From positions 1,612,001-1,676,000 of the forward strand of contig OZ244173.1 in the NCBI GenBank assembly GCA_965216515.1: a DNA stretch of 64,000 bases, read 5' to 3'. Every line of letters begins with the position of its first letter. Positions within the stretch are counted from its first letter, which is position 1. Below, piece by piece: positions 53,077 through 61,582 of the stretch. A model generated the notes under the pieces. It worked only from the letters and a program-made list of their open reading frames with translations. It searched no databases and had not been told where the DNA came from. Source of the stretch: CAXMRP01 sp965216515 (GTDB lineage: Bacteria > Pseudomonadota > Alphaproteobacteria > Rhizobiales > Afifellaceae). The position numbers were made by a program, and so were the translations under genes.

Positions 53077-53146
53077 ATCGACGGCGTCATATCGACGGTG
53101 TCATCATGATCGTTGACCGTTTGACCGCAGGTTGACCGAATGACCG
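53077..53146 (+). repeat. Tandem 14-mer and TGACCG repeats before the ThiE-like gene
   Basis: ATCGACGGCGTCAT (53077-53090) is followed at once by ATCGACGGTGTCAT, one base different. Nine bases later TTGACCG occurs at 53113, 53121 and 53132, and TGACCG again at 53141 within the start of the next gene. The cluster fills the 3' part of the 185-base fba-thiE-like spacer and could be a binding site or the result of slippage. Confidence 0.55.
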
Positions 53147-53847
53147 CAGCCAGCCTGGTTCTTGTAACCCCGCAGGAAGCAGAGCCCGACAAATTCGCGG
53201 GCGTATTGGCGGATGTCCTCTCTGCTGCGGCACAAGCCGGGTCGGAAGGACAACCGCTGAGCGGGTCCGCAAACCCGATCGCCGCTGTAATCATTGCGAC
53301 GGAAGGGGATGACCGTTCGCTTGCCGAGGCCGCCCGTCATATGACGCCGGTCGTTCAGCAAAACGGCATCGCGGCACTGGTCGTCAATGACACCCGGACC
53401 GCCGACCGTGTTGGCAACGATGGTGTCCATTGCACAAAGGGAATTGCGGAACTTAAGACAGCAATTGACCGGCTCAAGCCCGATCGCATTGTCGGCGCCG
53501 GCAATCTGTGGTCGAGGCACGCGGCCATGGAGGCGGCTGAATCCGGGCCGGATTATCTTTATTTCGGCAAGATTGGCGGCGATACGTTTCCTGATCCGCA
53601 TCACAGGGCGCTCGCCCTGGCGCAATGGGCGGCGGAGATGCTGACGATCCCGGTTGTCACACAGGCCGGCTGCCACCTGGACTCCGTTGCGGCCGCAATC
53701 GATACCGGTGCGGATCATATCGCGGTGGATCGGGCGATCTGGTACCATCCTTCCGGGCCCGTTGCCGGTATCCGCGAAGCGCTGGATTGCCTTTCGATCG
53801 CACCGGCAGGCCGAAGAAAATTGGGAAATGGTGAGCCGGCCCCGTGA
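53140..53847 (+). CDS. ThiE-like TIM-barrel protein with altered phosphate-binding motifs
   Basis: 235 residues. The fold and the segments NDGVHCTKGIAELKTAI, GAGNLWSRHAAMEAAESGPDYLYFGKI and VTQAGCHLDSVAAAIDTGADHIAVD follow thiamine-phosphate synthase, but the ThiE hallmarks GVHLGQxD and TxTK are replaced (GVHCTKG; GDTFPDPH). True TPS activity is therefore doubtful. It sits after fba and overlaps the Sel1-repeat gene by GTGA. Such copies are often annotated ThiE in this gene neighbourhood; the real function is unknown. Confidence 0.78.
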   Translation: MTAASLVLVTPQEAEPDKFAGVLADVLSAAAQAGSEGQPLSGSANPIAAVIIATEGDDRSLAEAARHMTPVVQQNGIAALVVNDTRTADRVGNDGVHCTKGIAELKTAIDRLKPDRIVGAGNLWSRHAAMEAAESGPDYLYFGKIGGDTFPDPHHRALALAQWAAEMLTIPVVTQAGCHLDSVAAAIDTGADHIAVDRAIWYHPSGPVAGIREALDCLSIAPAGRRKLGNGEPAP

Positions 53848-54923
53848 AGCGCGTATCAGCAGCCTGTTTTGCCATCATGATCGCCGGCGGCCTGACGGCC
53901 TGCCCACCGGCGTACGGGCAGTCTGCCGCAACAACGGAACAGGACGCTCCGGAGACGGTAAAACCATCCATCGAACGCCGGATCGACCAACCGTTGGAAG
54001 ATGCCGGCGCCAAACCGGAATTGCCGCCTGACTATGCGTTTGGCGCATATCAACGGGGCTTTTTCCTGACAGCGTTCGCCATCGCACTTGAACTGGCCCA
54101 GAATGACGACACGCCGTCCCAAACATTGTTGGGAGAGCTTTTGTCCCGTGGCCTGGGCGTAAAACAGGATCTTGCCGAAGCGGCGGGATGGTATCGGCTT
54201 GCCGCAAAATCAGGCGATCGCGAAGCGATGTATGCATTGGGGCGCTTGCACCTGGATGGCCGCGGCGTCAAAAAAGACCCTGAAATTGCAGCCGATTATT
54301 TCGAGAGGGCGGGAGAAGCCGGTCACGCGGTGGCTTGGCGGGAACTGGCCTACCTCATTTTGCAGGGTGCCGGCCGCACGAAAAATCCGGAACTGGCCGC
54401 GGCCTATTTGCGCAAGGCTGCAACCGCCGATGATATGGATGCCCAGTTTGCCTTGGCCGGCCTCTACATGGAAGGGGTTGGAGTGGCGCAAAACGAGGCG
54501 CTCGCCGCCGGGTGGTTTGCCGAAGCCGCCCGCAACGGCCACGTCGCCGCGCAGATCGAGTATGCGGTTCTGCTGTTCAATGGTCGCGGTGTCGTTCGGG
54601 ATGAAGCAGTGGCCGCCCGTTGGTTTCTCCAGGCCGCCCAGTCCGACAATCCCGTTGCCCAGATACGGCTCGCCCGGCTGCTGGCCGATGGACGCGGAAT
54701 TGAAAAGAACGAAATTGCCGCGGCACGTTGGTATCTTCTTGCGCGGGCCAAGGGGCTGGAAGACGAATATCTGGAAGACTGGTACCTGAAACTGGATGCC
54801 GATGTCCGCGCGCAGGCCGAAGCGGATGCCCAGCTGTGGCCGGGTTTGCCAGCCGGATCCAAATCCGGCGAAAGATCCGGCGCCGCTGCTTCCGCCGGGG
54901 GCGCTGGTTCATCCGGTCGATAG
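53844..54923 (+). CDS. Exported Sel1-repeat protein, possible lipoprotein
   Basis: 359 residues from a GTG overlapping the previous stop. The N terminus MKRVSAACFAIMIAGGLTAC is a signal peptide and L-T-A-C fits a lipobox (C20); cleavage after AYGQ is the alternative. About six Sel1 repeats follow (for example EAAGWYRLAAKSGDREAMYA and GLYMEGVGVAQNEALAAGW), forming an alpha-solenoid for protein contacts. The C-terminal 35 residues are G/S/A-rich. It probably acts in the periplasm or outer membrane; partners are unknown. Confidence 0.82.
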   Translation: MKRVSAACFAIMIAGGLTACPPAYGQSAATTEQDAPETVKPSIERRIDQPLEDAGAKPELPPDYAFGAYQRGFFLTAFAIALELAQNDDTPSQTLLGELLSRGLGVKQDLAEAAGWYRLAAKSGDREAMYALGRLHLDGRGVKKDPEIAADYFERAGEAGHAVAWRELAYLILQGAGRTKNPELAAAYLRKAATADDMDAQFALAGLYMEGVGVAQNEALAAGWFAEAARNGHVAAQIEYAVLLFNGRGVVRDEAVAARWFLQAAQSDNPVAQIRLARLLADGRGIEKNEIAAARWYLLARAKGLEDEYLEDWYLKLDADVRAQAEADAQLWPGLPAGSKSGERSGAAASAGGAGSSGR

Positions 54924-55119
54924 CACAGCCTTCCGGTGGACAGCGGCGCCAATTCGCTGTATATCCGCGCCCTCTTTGTCGCCCGATTTTCGGGTTAGAC
55001 ATCATTACGACTTCTGCAGAGCAAACGCGAACCGCCGAAGATGGCGGCGATATCCGAACCAGCGGGAATTCGCTGATGCTTGACCGGTAGGGCGGTGCCC
55101 GGAAAGGAACGGAACAGAC

Positions 55120-55347
55120 GTGCAGGTTATTGTCAGGGACAACAATGTTGACCAGGCGCTGAAAGCGCTGAAAAAGAAGATGCAGCGCGAAGGCATCTTC
55201 CGTGAAATGAAACTTCGCAATCACTATGAAAAGCCATCCGAAAAGCGGGCCCGCGAGAAGGCCGAGGCTATTCGGCGTGCGCGCAAACTTGCACGCAAAC
55301 GCGCCCAGCGCGAGGGTCTCCTGCCGTCGAAACGCAGATCCCGCTGA
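55120..55347 (+). CDS. rpsU: 30S ribosomal protein S21
   Basis: 75 residues from a GTG start behind AAAGGAAC. QVIVRDNNVDQALKALKKKM is the S21 N-terminal signature, and the C terminus is the usual run of lysine and arginine (RRARKLARKRAQREG). It binds near the 3' end of 16S rRNA and takes part in initiation. The 196-base spacer before it has a small CCGCC/GGCGG hairpin at 55032-55047 and no other clear feature. Confidence 0.95.
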   Translation: MQVIVRDNNVDQALKALKKKMQREGIFREMKLRNHYEKPSEKRAREKAEAIRRARKLARKRAQREGLLPSKRRSR

Positions 55348-55370
55348 TCCGGTGATGGAAAAACCCTGAC

Positions 55371-55390
55371 AGCCGGATTTGCTACCGGCT
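55371..55390 (+). terminator. Hairpin after rpsU
   Basis: AGCCGG (55371-55376) and CCGGCT (55385-55390) pair perfectly around an eight-base loop, 24 bases after the rpsU stop. No T-run follows, so termination strength is uncertain. Confidence 0.4.
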
Positions 55391-55491
55391 CTCACAACCG
55401 AAATTTCAACGACGACCCGTCAGCATTTTGTATGTCGCCGCGAATGTGGCAGTTGATGGATTTTGGGGCGGTTTGGAGCGGCGGAGCCGAC

Positions 55492-56322
55492 ATGATCCGA
55501 AATCTCTGCAAATCCACTCCCGGGTGGGTCCTGCTTTCCGTCCTTGCGATGACCGTCGCCGGATGTCAGACAATGAACACCGTCGGCGGGGGCAAGGCGA
55601 CAATCGATCAATCGGCGGCGTCTGCCGCCAATCTGGAATCATTGAGCGCCGTCATTGCGCAAAATCCGCGCGACGCCAGCGCCTACAATATTCGCGGAAC
55701 CGCATACGGCCAGGCCGGCCGCTATCCGGAGGCGTTTAAGGATTTTTCCACCGCGATCCAGCTCAATCCGGCCTTCGCCCAAGCCTACAACAATCGCGCC
55801 CTTGTCTATCGCCGTCAGGGCCAGGTCAACGAAGCCTTGGCCGACTACAATCGCGCCATCCAATCCGACCCCGGCTATGCGGCCGCTTATGTCGGACGAG
55901 GCAACCTTTATCGGCTCGAGGGCCGCCTCGACCTGGCGCTTACCGATTACAACACCGCAATCAACATTGATCCTTCCGACGCCCAGGCCTTTCACAATCG
56001 TGGCCTGGTCTATCAGGCCCAAGACCGGCATCAGGCGGCGATCGTGGATTTCACATCGGCAATCGGGATATCGCCACGATCGCCGGAACCCTATGCCGGA
56101 CGCGGCTTGAGTTATCTGGCGACCAATGATGCCAAGGCTGCGCTTGGCGACTTCAACGAAGCGGTGAAGCGCGACCGGCAAAACGCTCAATACTGGACCA
56201 ATCAGGGGCTTGCACTCGAGGCGCTCGGCAACACCAAAAAGGCATTCGCGGCGTTCGCGCGGGCCGCCAATCTCGATCCCCGGAATACCGCCGCCAAATC
56301 GGGAATGAAACGGACCGGCTGA
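55492..56322 (+). CDS. TPR-repeat lipoprotein
   Basis: 276 residues from the ATG at 55492, which opens a lipoprotein signal ending in TVAGC (C25). At least six TPR units follow, such as RGTAYGQAGRYPEAFKDFST and RGNLYRLEGRLDLALTDYNT. The family resembles NlpI-like and other envelope TPR lipoproteins that scaffold peptidoglycan or secretion factors. The in-frame ATG at 55432 would put the signal far inside and is rejected. It faces the hydrolase gene 21 bases away. Confidence 0.87.
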   Translation: MIRNLCKSTPGWVLLSVLAMTVAGCQTMNTVGGGKATIDQSAASAANLESLSAVIAQNPRDASAYNIRGTAYGQAGRYPEAFKDFSTAIQLNPAFAQAYNNRALVYRRQGQVNEALADYNRAIQSDPGYAAAYVGRGNLYRLEGRLDLALTDYNTAINIDPSDAQAFHNRGLVYQAQDRHQAAIVDFTSAIGISPRSPEPYAGRGLSYLATNDAKAALGDFNEAVKRDRQNAQYWTNQGLALEALGNTKKAFAAFARAANLDPRNTAAKSGMKRTG

Positions 56323-56343
56323 CCGGACCGGGCTCGGTCGGGA

Positions 56344-57174
56344 TCACCGGTTCGACAACCGCTCGCTTTTGACGATGCCGTTTTCGGCGAGAAAGCCGAG
56401 GGCGTTTGGCCACAGCCCGTTTGACCAAAGGTCTCCATGACCCGCACCGTCAACGATGATCAGGGCCTTGGGTTCATTCGCCAGCGAAAACAGTTTCCGG
56501 CCATGCGCGACCGGAATAACGGCATCTTCCGTGCCGTGCACGATGAGCGCCGGTTCCTCGATATTTGCGATATGGGTCCGGTTTTTGAATTGATCGTGCA
56601 TGAGCAGCCCAACGGGAAGCCACGGATACGCCGCCGCCGCGATATCCACGGCCGCAGTAAACGGAGCCTCCAATATCAGAGCCTCCGCATCTCGTTGTGC
56701 GGCAACCGCACTGGCAACGCCGGTTCCCAGTGATTCGCCGTGAAGAACGACACGGACGCCCTCTGCCGCCAGCCGATCGAAGTGCACCAGCGCATCGGCC
56801 ACGAATCCGGCCTCGCTCGGCTCTCCCCCAGCGCCCGCATAGCCGCGGTAACCGGGCGCATAGAGCCCAAGCCCGCTATCGAGAATTTCCGCAAAGCGTT
56901 CAGCCCGTTTTCCAAGCGTCCCCGAATTGCCGTGAAAATACAGAACGGTCGGCAGATCGGACATCGCCGGCGCCATTCGCCAAACCGGCACATCTGTTCC
57001 GTCTGCCATGGCGACCAACTGCATTGAAACACCCGCCAGGCCGGCATCGGCCGGACTTGTCAGTGCGCCGGAGGGCTTGAACACGAAACTGCGCTGAAAT
57101 GCGTAAAGGTAGCCACCCGCGGCCAGATACGCCGCAAGCGCGATGACCACGACCGGTCTCATTCGTCGTATCAT
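56344..57174 (-). CDS. Alpha/beta hydrolase, BEM46-like
   Basis: 276 residues from the ATG at 57174 (57162 is also possible). An N-terminal helix (VVVIALAAYLAAGGYLYAF) anchors or exports it. The hydrolase core has LYFHGNSGTLG as oxyanion region, the nucleophile in HGESLGTG, D in VHGTEDAVIP and H in DGAGHGDLW. Substrate is unknown; homologues act on lipids or acyl esters. The 313-base stretch 57175-57487 upstream contains the CtrA-type box described separately. Confidence 0.85.
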   Translation of the reverse strand: MIRRMRPVVVIALAAYLAAGGYLYAFQRSFVFKPSGALTSPADAGLAGVSMQLVAMADGTDVPVWRMAPAMSDLPTVLYFHGNSGTLGKRAERFAEILDSGLGLYAPGYRGYAGAGGEPSEAGFVADALVHFDRLAAEGVRVVLHGESLGTGVASAVAAQRDAEALILEAPFTAAVDIAAAAYPWLPVGLLMHDQFKNRTHIANIEEPALIVHGTEDAVIPVAHGRKLFSLANEPKALIIVDGAGHGDLWSNGLWPNALGFLAENGIVKSERLSNR

Positions 57175-57370
57175 GGGTTCACGCTTCGACCGCAAGATTC
57201 GTCAGCCCGCGTTAAAGTGAACCGCGAGAAACATGTCCCGCGGAACACCTGACGGCTTTCTATCTCGTCCATAAAGCCACCCCAATGAAATCTGAAAATG
57301 TTGAAATATCAATGCATTAAGTGATGCACCCGCCAAACCGCCTCACCACCGTTTGACCGCCCAGGTCATA

Positions 57371-57446
57371 TGAATCAACACATGAGACAGGTTGAATCAA
57401 AACATAAACGCGAAAATGCGCGGCACCATCTTAACCTTCCTTTAAC
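57371..57446 (+). promoter_or_regulatory. CtrA-type box and two GANTC sites upstream of the TIGR03808-like gene
   Basis: TTAACCTTCCTTTAAC (57431-57446) matches the CtrA consensus TTAA-N7-TTAA exactly, 42 bases before the gene at 57488. Upstream, TGAATCAA occurs at 57371 and 57393, 22 bases apart, each holding a GANTC (CcrM) methylation site. The combination is typical of cell-cycle-controlled promoters in alphaproteobacteria. Binding itself is inferred. Confidence 0.7.
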
Positions 57447-57487
57447 TCGATATCCTACGCGACGGCCGATTGCGGCATGTTTTGGCA

Positions 57488-58876
57488 ATGCCAAGCACCG
57501 CGATCGACCCTAACACAAACAGGCTCTCACGCCGCGCGATCCTTGCCGTTTCGGCCGCCACCCCTGTGGCGATGCTGTCGCGCCCGGCCGCGCACGCCGA
57601 AGCCGCTCAGGCCGCGGAAGCAAACACCCCCGACGGATTGCGGCTAACGCTTTCGCCGGCTGAGGACGGCGACCAAAGCGAACGTTTTCGCGAGGCGCTT
57701 TTCCGGGCCCACGACAAGGGTCGCCCGCTGTTCCTGCCGCCAGGCCGATATGAGCTCGCCAATATCGACCTGCCGCCGGACGCCCAGATCGTTGGCATTC
57801 CCGGCAAGAGCATTCTTGTCTATCGCGGTGGCGGAAGCATGTTACGCGCCGCGCCGGGCACAAGATTACGCCTCTCGGGGCTGACTATCGACGGCCTGCA
57901 CCGCCCCCTTGATGACGACGTCACGGCGCTTGTCTTCGCGACCGCCATCGACGATGTCGCCATCACCGATTGCACGATCATGAACAGCGCGCGCACCGGC
58001 GCGGCCCTGCATGCCTGCGGCGGCCAGATTGCAGACTGCGCATTCACCGGATGCCGTTCGGTCGGTCTGCACCTGCTGGAATCCACCGGAATTTCCGTTT
58101 CCAGCAACCGCATCGACAAGTCTGGCAATACCGGAATCCTTGTGCAGCGATGGGACAAGGGCGAGGACCGCACGATCCTGCTCGGCAACCACATCACGAA
58201 CACGGCAGCGCTTTCCGGAGGCACAGGCCAGTATGGCAACGGCATCAACATCGCCCAGGCCAATGGCGTCGTGATTGCCAACAATCAGATCGACAAAAGC
58301 TACTATTCCGGCATCCGCGTCTTTTCTTCCGACAATTCCCAGATCACCGGAAACCAGATCACCCGGAGCGGCGAAGTCGCGCTTTATGTGGAGTTCGCGT
58401 TCGAAGGCGCGATCGTCTCCGACAATCTCATCGACGATGCGGCATACGGAATCGCCTTTGCCAATATGTTCGAATATGGCGGCAGGCTTTCGGTGTGTTC
58501 GGGAAATCTGGTTCGCAATTTGCGCAACCACATCTATTCGGACAAGGGGCGCAGCGAAGGCACGGGTGTCGGCATAGGCGCTGAAGCCGATGTCGCCATC
58601 ACGGGAAATGTCGTGGAGAATGCGCCCACAATCGGGATCCACATCGGCTGGGGGCAATATCTGCGTGATGTCGCGGCGACAGGCAATGTCGTTCGCAATT
58701 CGCCGATCGGCATCGGCGTATCCGTCGTTGAGGGGGCCGGCCAGGCGCTGATCGGCAACAACATGGTATCGGGCGCCACACGGGGCGATATTGTCGGCAT
58801 GCAATGGTCCAAGCCGGTAACCGGCGACCTCACCCGCGAAGGCGCTGATCCCTATCCCCACCTTTCGGTGGGCTAG
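57488..58876 (+). CDS. Tat-exported right-handed beta-helix repeat protein, TIGR03808-like
   Basis: 462 residues from the ATG at 57488. A twin-arginine signal (NRLSRRAILAVSAAT, ending near AHAEA) directs folded export. The body is built from parallel beta-helix rungs with repeated asparagines (for example GVVIANNQIDKSYYSGIRVF and NSQITGNQITRSGEVALYV), as in polysaccharide lyases and epimerases, but no catalytic set can be assigned. Sequence and length recall the Rhizobiales family TIGR03808. It starts a tight group with a flippase (5 bases on) and an acetyltransferase, suggesting surface polysaccharide work under CtrA control. Confidence 0.85.
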   Translation: MPSTAIDPNTNRLSRRAILAVSAATPVAMLSRPAAHAEAAQAAEANTPDGLRLTLSPAEDGDQSERFREALFRAHDKGRPLFLPPGRYELANIDLPPDAQIVGIPGKSILVYRGGGSMLRAAPGTRLRLSGLTIDGLHRPLDDDVTALVFATAIDDVAITDCTIMNSARTGAALHACGGQIADCAFTGCRSVGLHLLESTGISVSSNRIDKSGNTGILVQRWDKGEDRTILLGNHITNTAALSGGTGQYGNGINIAQANGVVIANNQIDKSYYSGIRVFSSDNSQITGNQITRSGEVALYVEFAFEGAIVSDNLIDDAAYGIAFANMFEYGGRLSVCSGNLVRNLRNHIYSDKGRSEGTGVGIGAEADVAITGNVVENAPTIGIHIGWGQYLRDVAATGNVVRNSPIGIGVSVVEGAGQALIGNNMVSGATRGDIVGMQWSKPVTGDLTREGADPYPHLSVG

Positions 58877-58881
58877 CGTCG

Positions 58882-60276
58882 ATGGCCGCGTCCCGCGATC
58901 CGGCCGGTCCGTCGCCTGCCGCTTGTCCGCAAGTCGGGACGTACAGTTCCATCACGGCTGTGCTCTCGGGCCTGTCGGTCGTCTCCGCCAGCCGGCTGGT
59001 CGCCGCCGGGCTGGCGATGGTGACGCAAATCTATCTCGCAAAAACCCTCTCGCCTGACGCCCTCGGCCGGTTTTTTCTCGCCACAAGCTTCGCCGCCACC
59101 ATCGCCATTGTCGCGTCTTGCGGATATCCGATGGTCGTCACCCGGTTTCTGGTGCGCTATCGGCACCGCCCCCGCCTCGCTGCGCATTTTCTTTCAACCG
59201 CGCGATTGGGCTCCATCTTTGTGTCCCTGCTCCTTTCCGCAATCGTCATAGCCGGCCTTCATCTGCGGCCGGATCTGTCGCCGGATGCACGCACCGCCGT
59301 GGCGATCGGTTGTCTGGCGGCGCCGGGATTCGTGCTGATCCGCCTCGGCGCCGCGGCGGCGATCGCGTACCGGCGGTTTGAGCTGGCCTTTTTGCCCGAT
59401 CTCGTCGGCCGACCGCTGCTCTTCCTGATCGCCATCGGACTGATCGCCTGGCATGGCGCCGAAGGGCAGCTGAACATCATACTGTCGGCTTTCGCCGGTC
59501 TCGCGCTCCTCCACGGCATCTGGCAGAACCATGCGCTTCGCCGGTTCACCGGTGCTGAAACACGCCGAAGAAATATTCGCCGCAGGCCCGCGGCGCGACG
59601 GTTGTCCCGGTCCTGGACCGCGGTCGCCCTCCCTCTGACTGGCGCCTTGCTGCTGATGGCCGCCTTTTCGGACATCGTTGTTCTGGTTGCCGGCCAATTC
59701 CTGACCGCCGCCGACCTTGCCGTCCTCGGCGTGTGCGTGAAACTATCCATGATCGTGGCATTTGTGCAGACCGCCGCCTACAAGATGCTGCAACCCGATC
59801 TCGCCGATGCCATGGCGCGCGGCGACCGGGACCGGTTGTCAAAGACCATCCGACACGCGATTGCGATCGCATGCGTGATCGCACTGGCGGCGCTGGGATC
59901 TGTGGTTGCCACCGGTGATTTCGCCCTGTCATTGTTCGGCCGGCACTTCACGACCGGGCAACAGGTGCTCCTTGCCCTGCTTGCCGGCCAGGTGATCGTT
60001 GCACTTGGTGGGCCGGCGATCCAGATTCTGACCTTGGGCGAGGGTCAGATTGCCGTTGCGCGAATGAGCCTGGTGGCTGTCGCCACGCTTGTGGCCTTCA
60101 ACCTCATTCTCACACCCGTTTATGGGATTGCCGGGGCCGCCGCCGCGATTATCGCAACGCAGGCGATCTGGGCGCTTGTCCTGGCGGTTGCGGCATGTCG
60201 AATGATCGGAATGCGCTGCGATTTCTTCGCGCAATTTGCCGGCCGCCGGCCGAAATCGGCCATGATTTCCCGTTAA
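58882..60276 (+). CDS. Polysaccharide flippase, Wzx/MATE-like
   Basis: 464 residues with about 12 membrane helices spread over two halves, starting five bases after the beta-helix gene. The first helices (SASRLVAAGLAMVTQIYLAKTL) and the loop LSPDALGRFFLATSF are typical of O-antigen/polysaccharide flippases. It should move a lipid-linked glycan across the inner membrane. No polymerase or ligase gene is in the window. The gene ends at TTAACC, and the acetyltransferase gene follows after 86 bases. Confidence 0.85.
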   Translation: MAASRDPAGPSPAACPQVGTYSSITAVLSGLSVVSASRLVAAGLAMVTQIYLAKTLSPDALGRFFLATSFAATIAIVASCGYPMVVTRFLVRYRHRPRLAAHFLSTARLGSIFVSLLLSAIVIAGLHLRPDLSPDARTAVAIGCLAAPGFVLIRLGAAAAIAYRRFELAFLPDLVGRPLLFLIAIGLIAWHGAEGQLNIILSAFAGLALLHGIWQNHALRRFTGAETRRRNIRRRPAARRLSRSWTAVALPLTGALLLMAAFSDIVVLVAGQFLTAADLAVLGVCVKLSMIVAFVQTAAYKMLQPDLADAMARGDRDRLSKTIRHAIAIACVIALAALGSVVATGDFALSLFGRHFTTGQQVLLALLAGQVIVALGGPAIQILTLGEGQIAVARMSLVAVATLVAFNLILTPVYGIAGAAAAIIATQAIWALVLAVAACRMIGMRCDFFAQFAGRRPKSAMISR

Positions 60277-60362
60277 CCAGGGTCGTTTACGAATTATTAC
60301 CAATCTACGCCAATCCGGTCGTCGCTCGGCTACGTTTCACAAAATCCGATCCGGAGCGTTCT

Positions 60363-61574
60363 GTGTCAGATACAACGGCCCTCGGTCATTTGCCCGGCAC
60401 CCGCCAGCAGGCACCGGCAGCAGCTGAATCCGGCGAACCGATGACCACAAAGGTCGTTTCGGGCAGCGACGGCCTGAATGCCCATGTGTGGGAATGGCGC
60501 GACCTGGCAGCGGCGGCGCGCGGCAAGACGGTTTTTCAGACACCGGAGTTCACCGGCATTTGGCAAACCGCATTTGTCGGGGCGGATACCAACCGGTTTC
60601 ACAGTGTACTGGTCTATGACGGCGATACTCTTGTCGCCTTGATTCCGATTGTGCTCAGACGCATCGGCCCGTTGCGCATCGCCCGGCTTGCCGGTTTCCC
60701 GATCGGCCAATATGACGACATCCTCATCCGGCCCGCGGGCGATCCGGGAAAGGTACTGGAAGCGCTCGTTCAGGCGATCCGCACCAATACCGGCGCGGAT
60801 ATCCTCACATTTGACAATGTGCGATCCGACAGCGCGTTAGGCGCGGCCTGCCGCGATGTGGCGATCCGCATCGGCAGATCCGAAAAAGCGCCATTCGCCG
60901 AATTCGGGAATGGCGATCCGGTTGCCTTCACCGATGGATTGAAAAAACGGGTGCGCAAACATCTCGTCAAATGTCGCCGCGATCTGGAATCACTTGGCAG
61001 GACCGAATTCGCTGTCGCCCGATCCGCCGATGCGGCGCGAAACTGGATGGAAGAGGCCTTGCGGCTGAAGCGCCAGTGGCTGTGCGACACCGGCCGGATC
61101 AGTCGCGCGTTCATGAACTCCAAGTCAGACGGATGCCTGGTGGCAGCCGCCGGTGATCTGTGCACCGTGCCCGGACCCGTGCGGACGATCGTCAGCCGGT
61201 TGTCCGTGGACGGTCAAACCGCTGCAATTGAATTCGGCTTCGTCCATCGCAACATCTATCACGCCTATCTCGGCGCATTCGCTCCGCAGTTCGCCCGCCA
61301 CAGTCCGGGAAACCTGCTCACGGAAAACCTGTTGGGCGCTCTCGCCGAGTTCGGGGTCAGCCACTACGACATGCTGGCCCCCGACTCCCGATACAAACGG
61401 GAATGGTCGACCGGCGCCGCGGTCGTCGACAACTATGCCATTGGCATGTCGTGGCCGGGCGCCATCTATTTGCGGCTCGTTGGGCAGGCAATCGCGCCCG
61501 CGGCGCGGTGGGGGTTTTACCGTCTGCCGGTCGGATTGCGCGGTTTGCTGGCTTGTCGGTTGAACGGCGCCTGA
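60363..61574 (+). CDS. CelD/BcsL-like GNAT acetyltransferase
   Basis: 403 residues from a GTG at 60363, chosen for GGAG six bases before it; an ATG at 60441 is an alternative start. The CelD-type double-GNAT fold is indicated by WQTAFVGADTNRFHSVLVYD, RVRKHLVKCRRDLESLG and the late YHAYLGAFAPQFARHSPGNLL. Homologues acylate cell-surface polysaccharides such as cellulose or exopolysaccharide. Following the beta-helix and flippase genes, it may decorate the same glycan. It ends eight bases before the stop of pntB. Confidence 0.83.
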   Translation: MSDTTALGHLPGTRQQAPAAAESGEPMTTKVVSGSDGLNAHVWEWRDLAAAARGKTVFQTPEFTGIWQTAFVGADTNRFHSVLVYDGDTLVALIPIVLRRIGPLRIARLAGFPIGQYDDILIRPAGDPGKVLEALVQAIRTNTGADILTFDNVRSDSALGAACRDVAIRIGRSEKAPFAEFGNGDPVAFTDGLKKRVRKHLVKCRRDLESLGRTEFAVARSADAARNWMEEALRLKRQWLCDTGRISRAFMNSKSDGCLVAAAGDLCTVPGPVRTIVSRLSVDGQTAAIEFGFVHRNIYHAYLGAFAPQFARHSPGNLLTENLLGALAEFGVSHYDMLAPDSRYKREWSTGAAVVDNYAIGMSWPGAIYLRLVGQAIAPAARWGFYRLPVGLRGLLACRLNGA

Positions 61575-61582
61575 GCGCGGTT

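Noticed and set aside
60273..60290. Second CtrA box before the CelD-like gene
   Set aside because: TTAACC is followed by TTTAC at the wrong spacing, and the TTAA includes the flippase stop codon.
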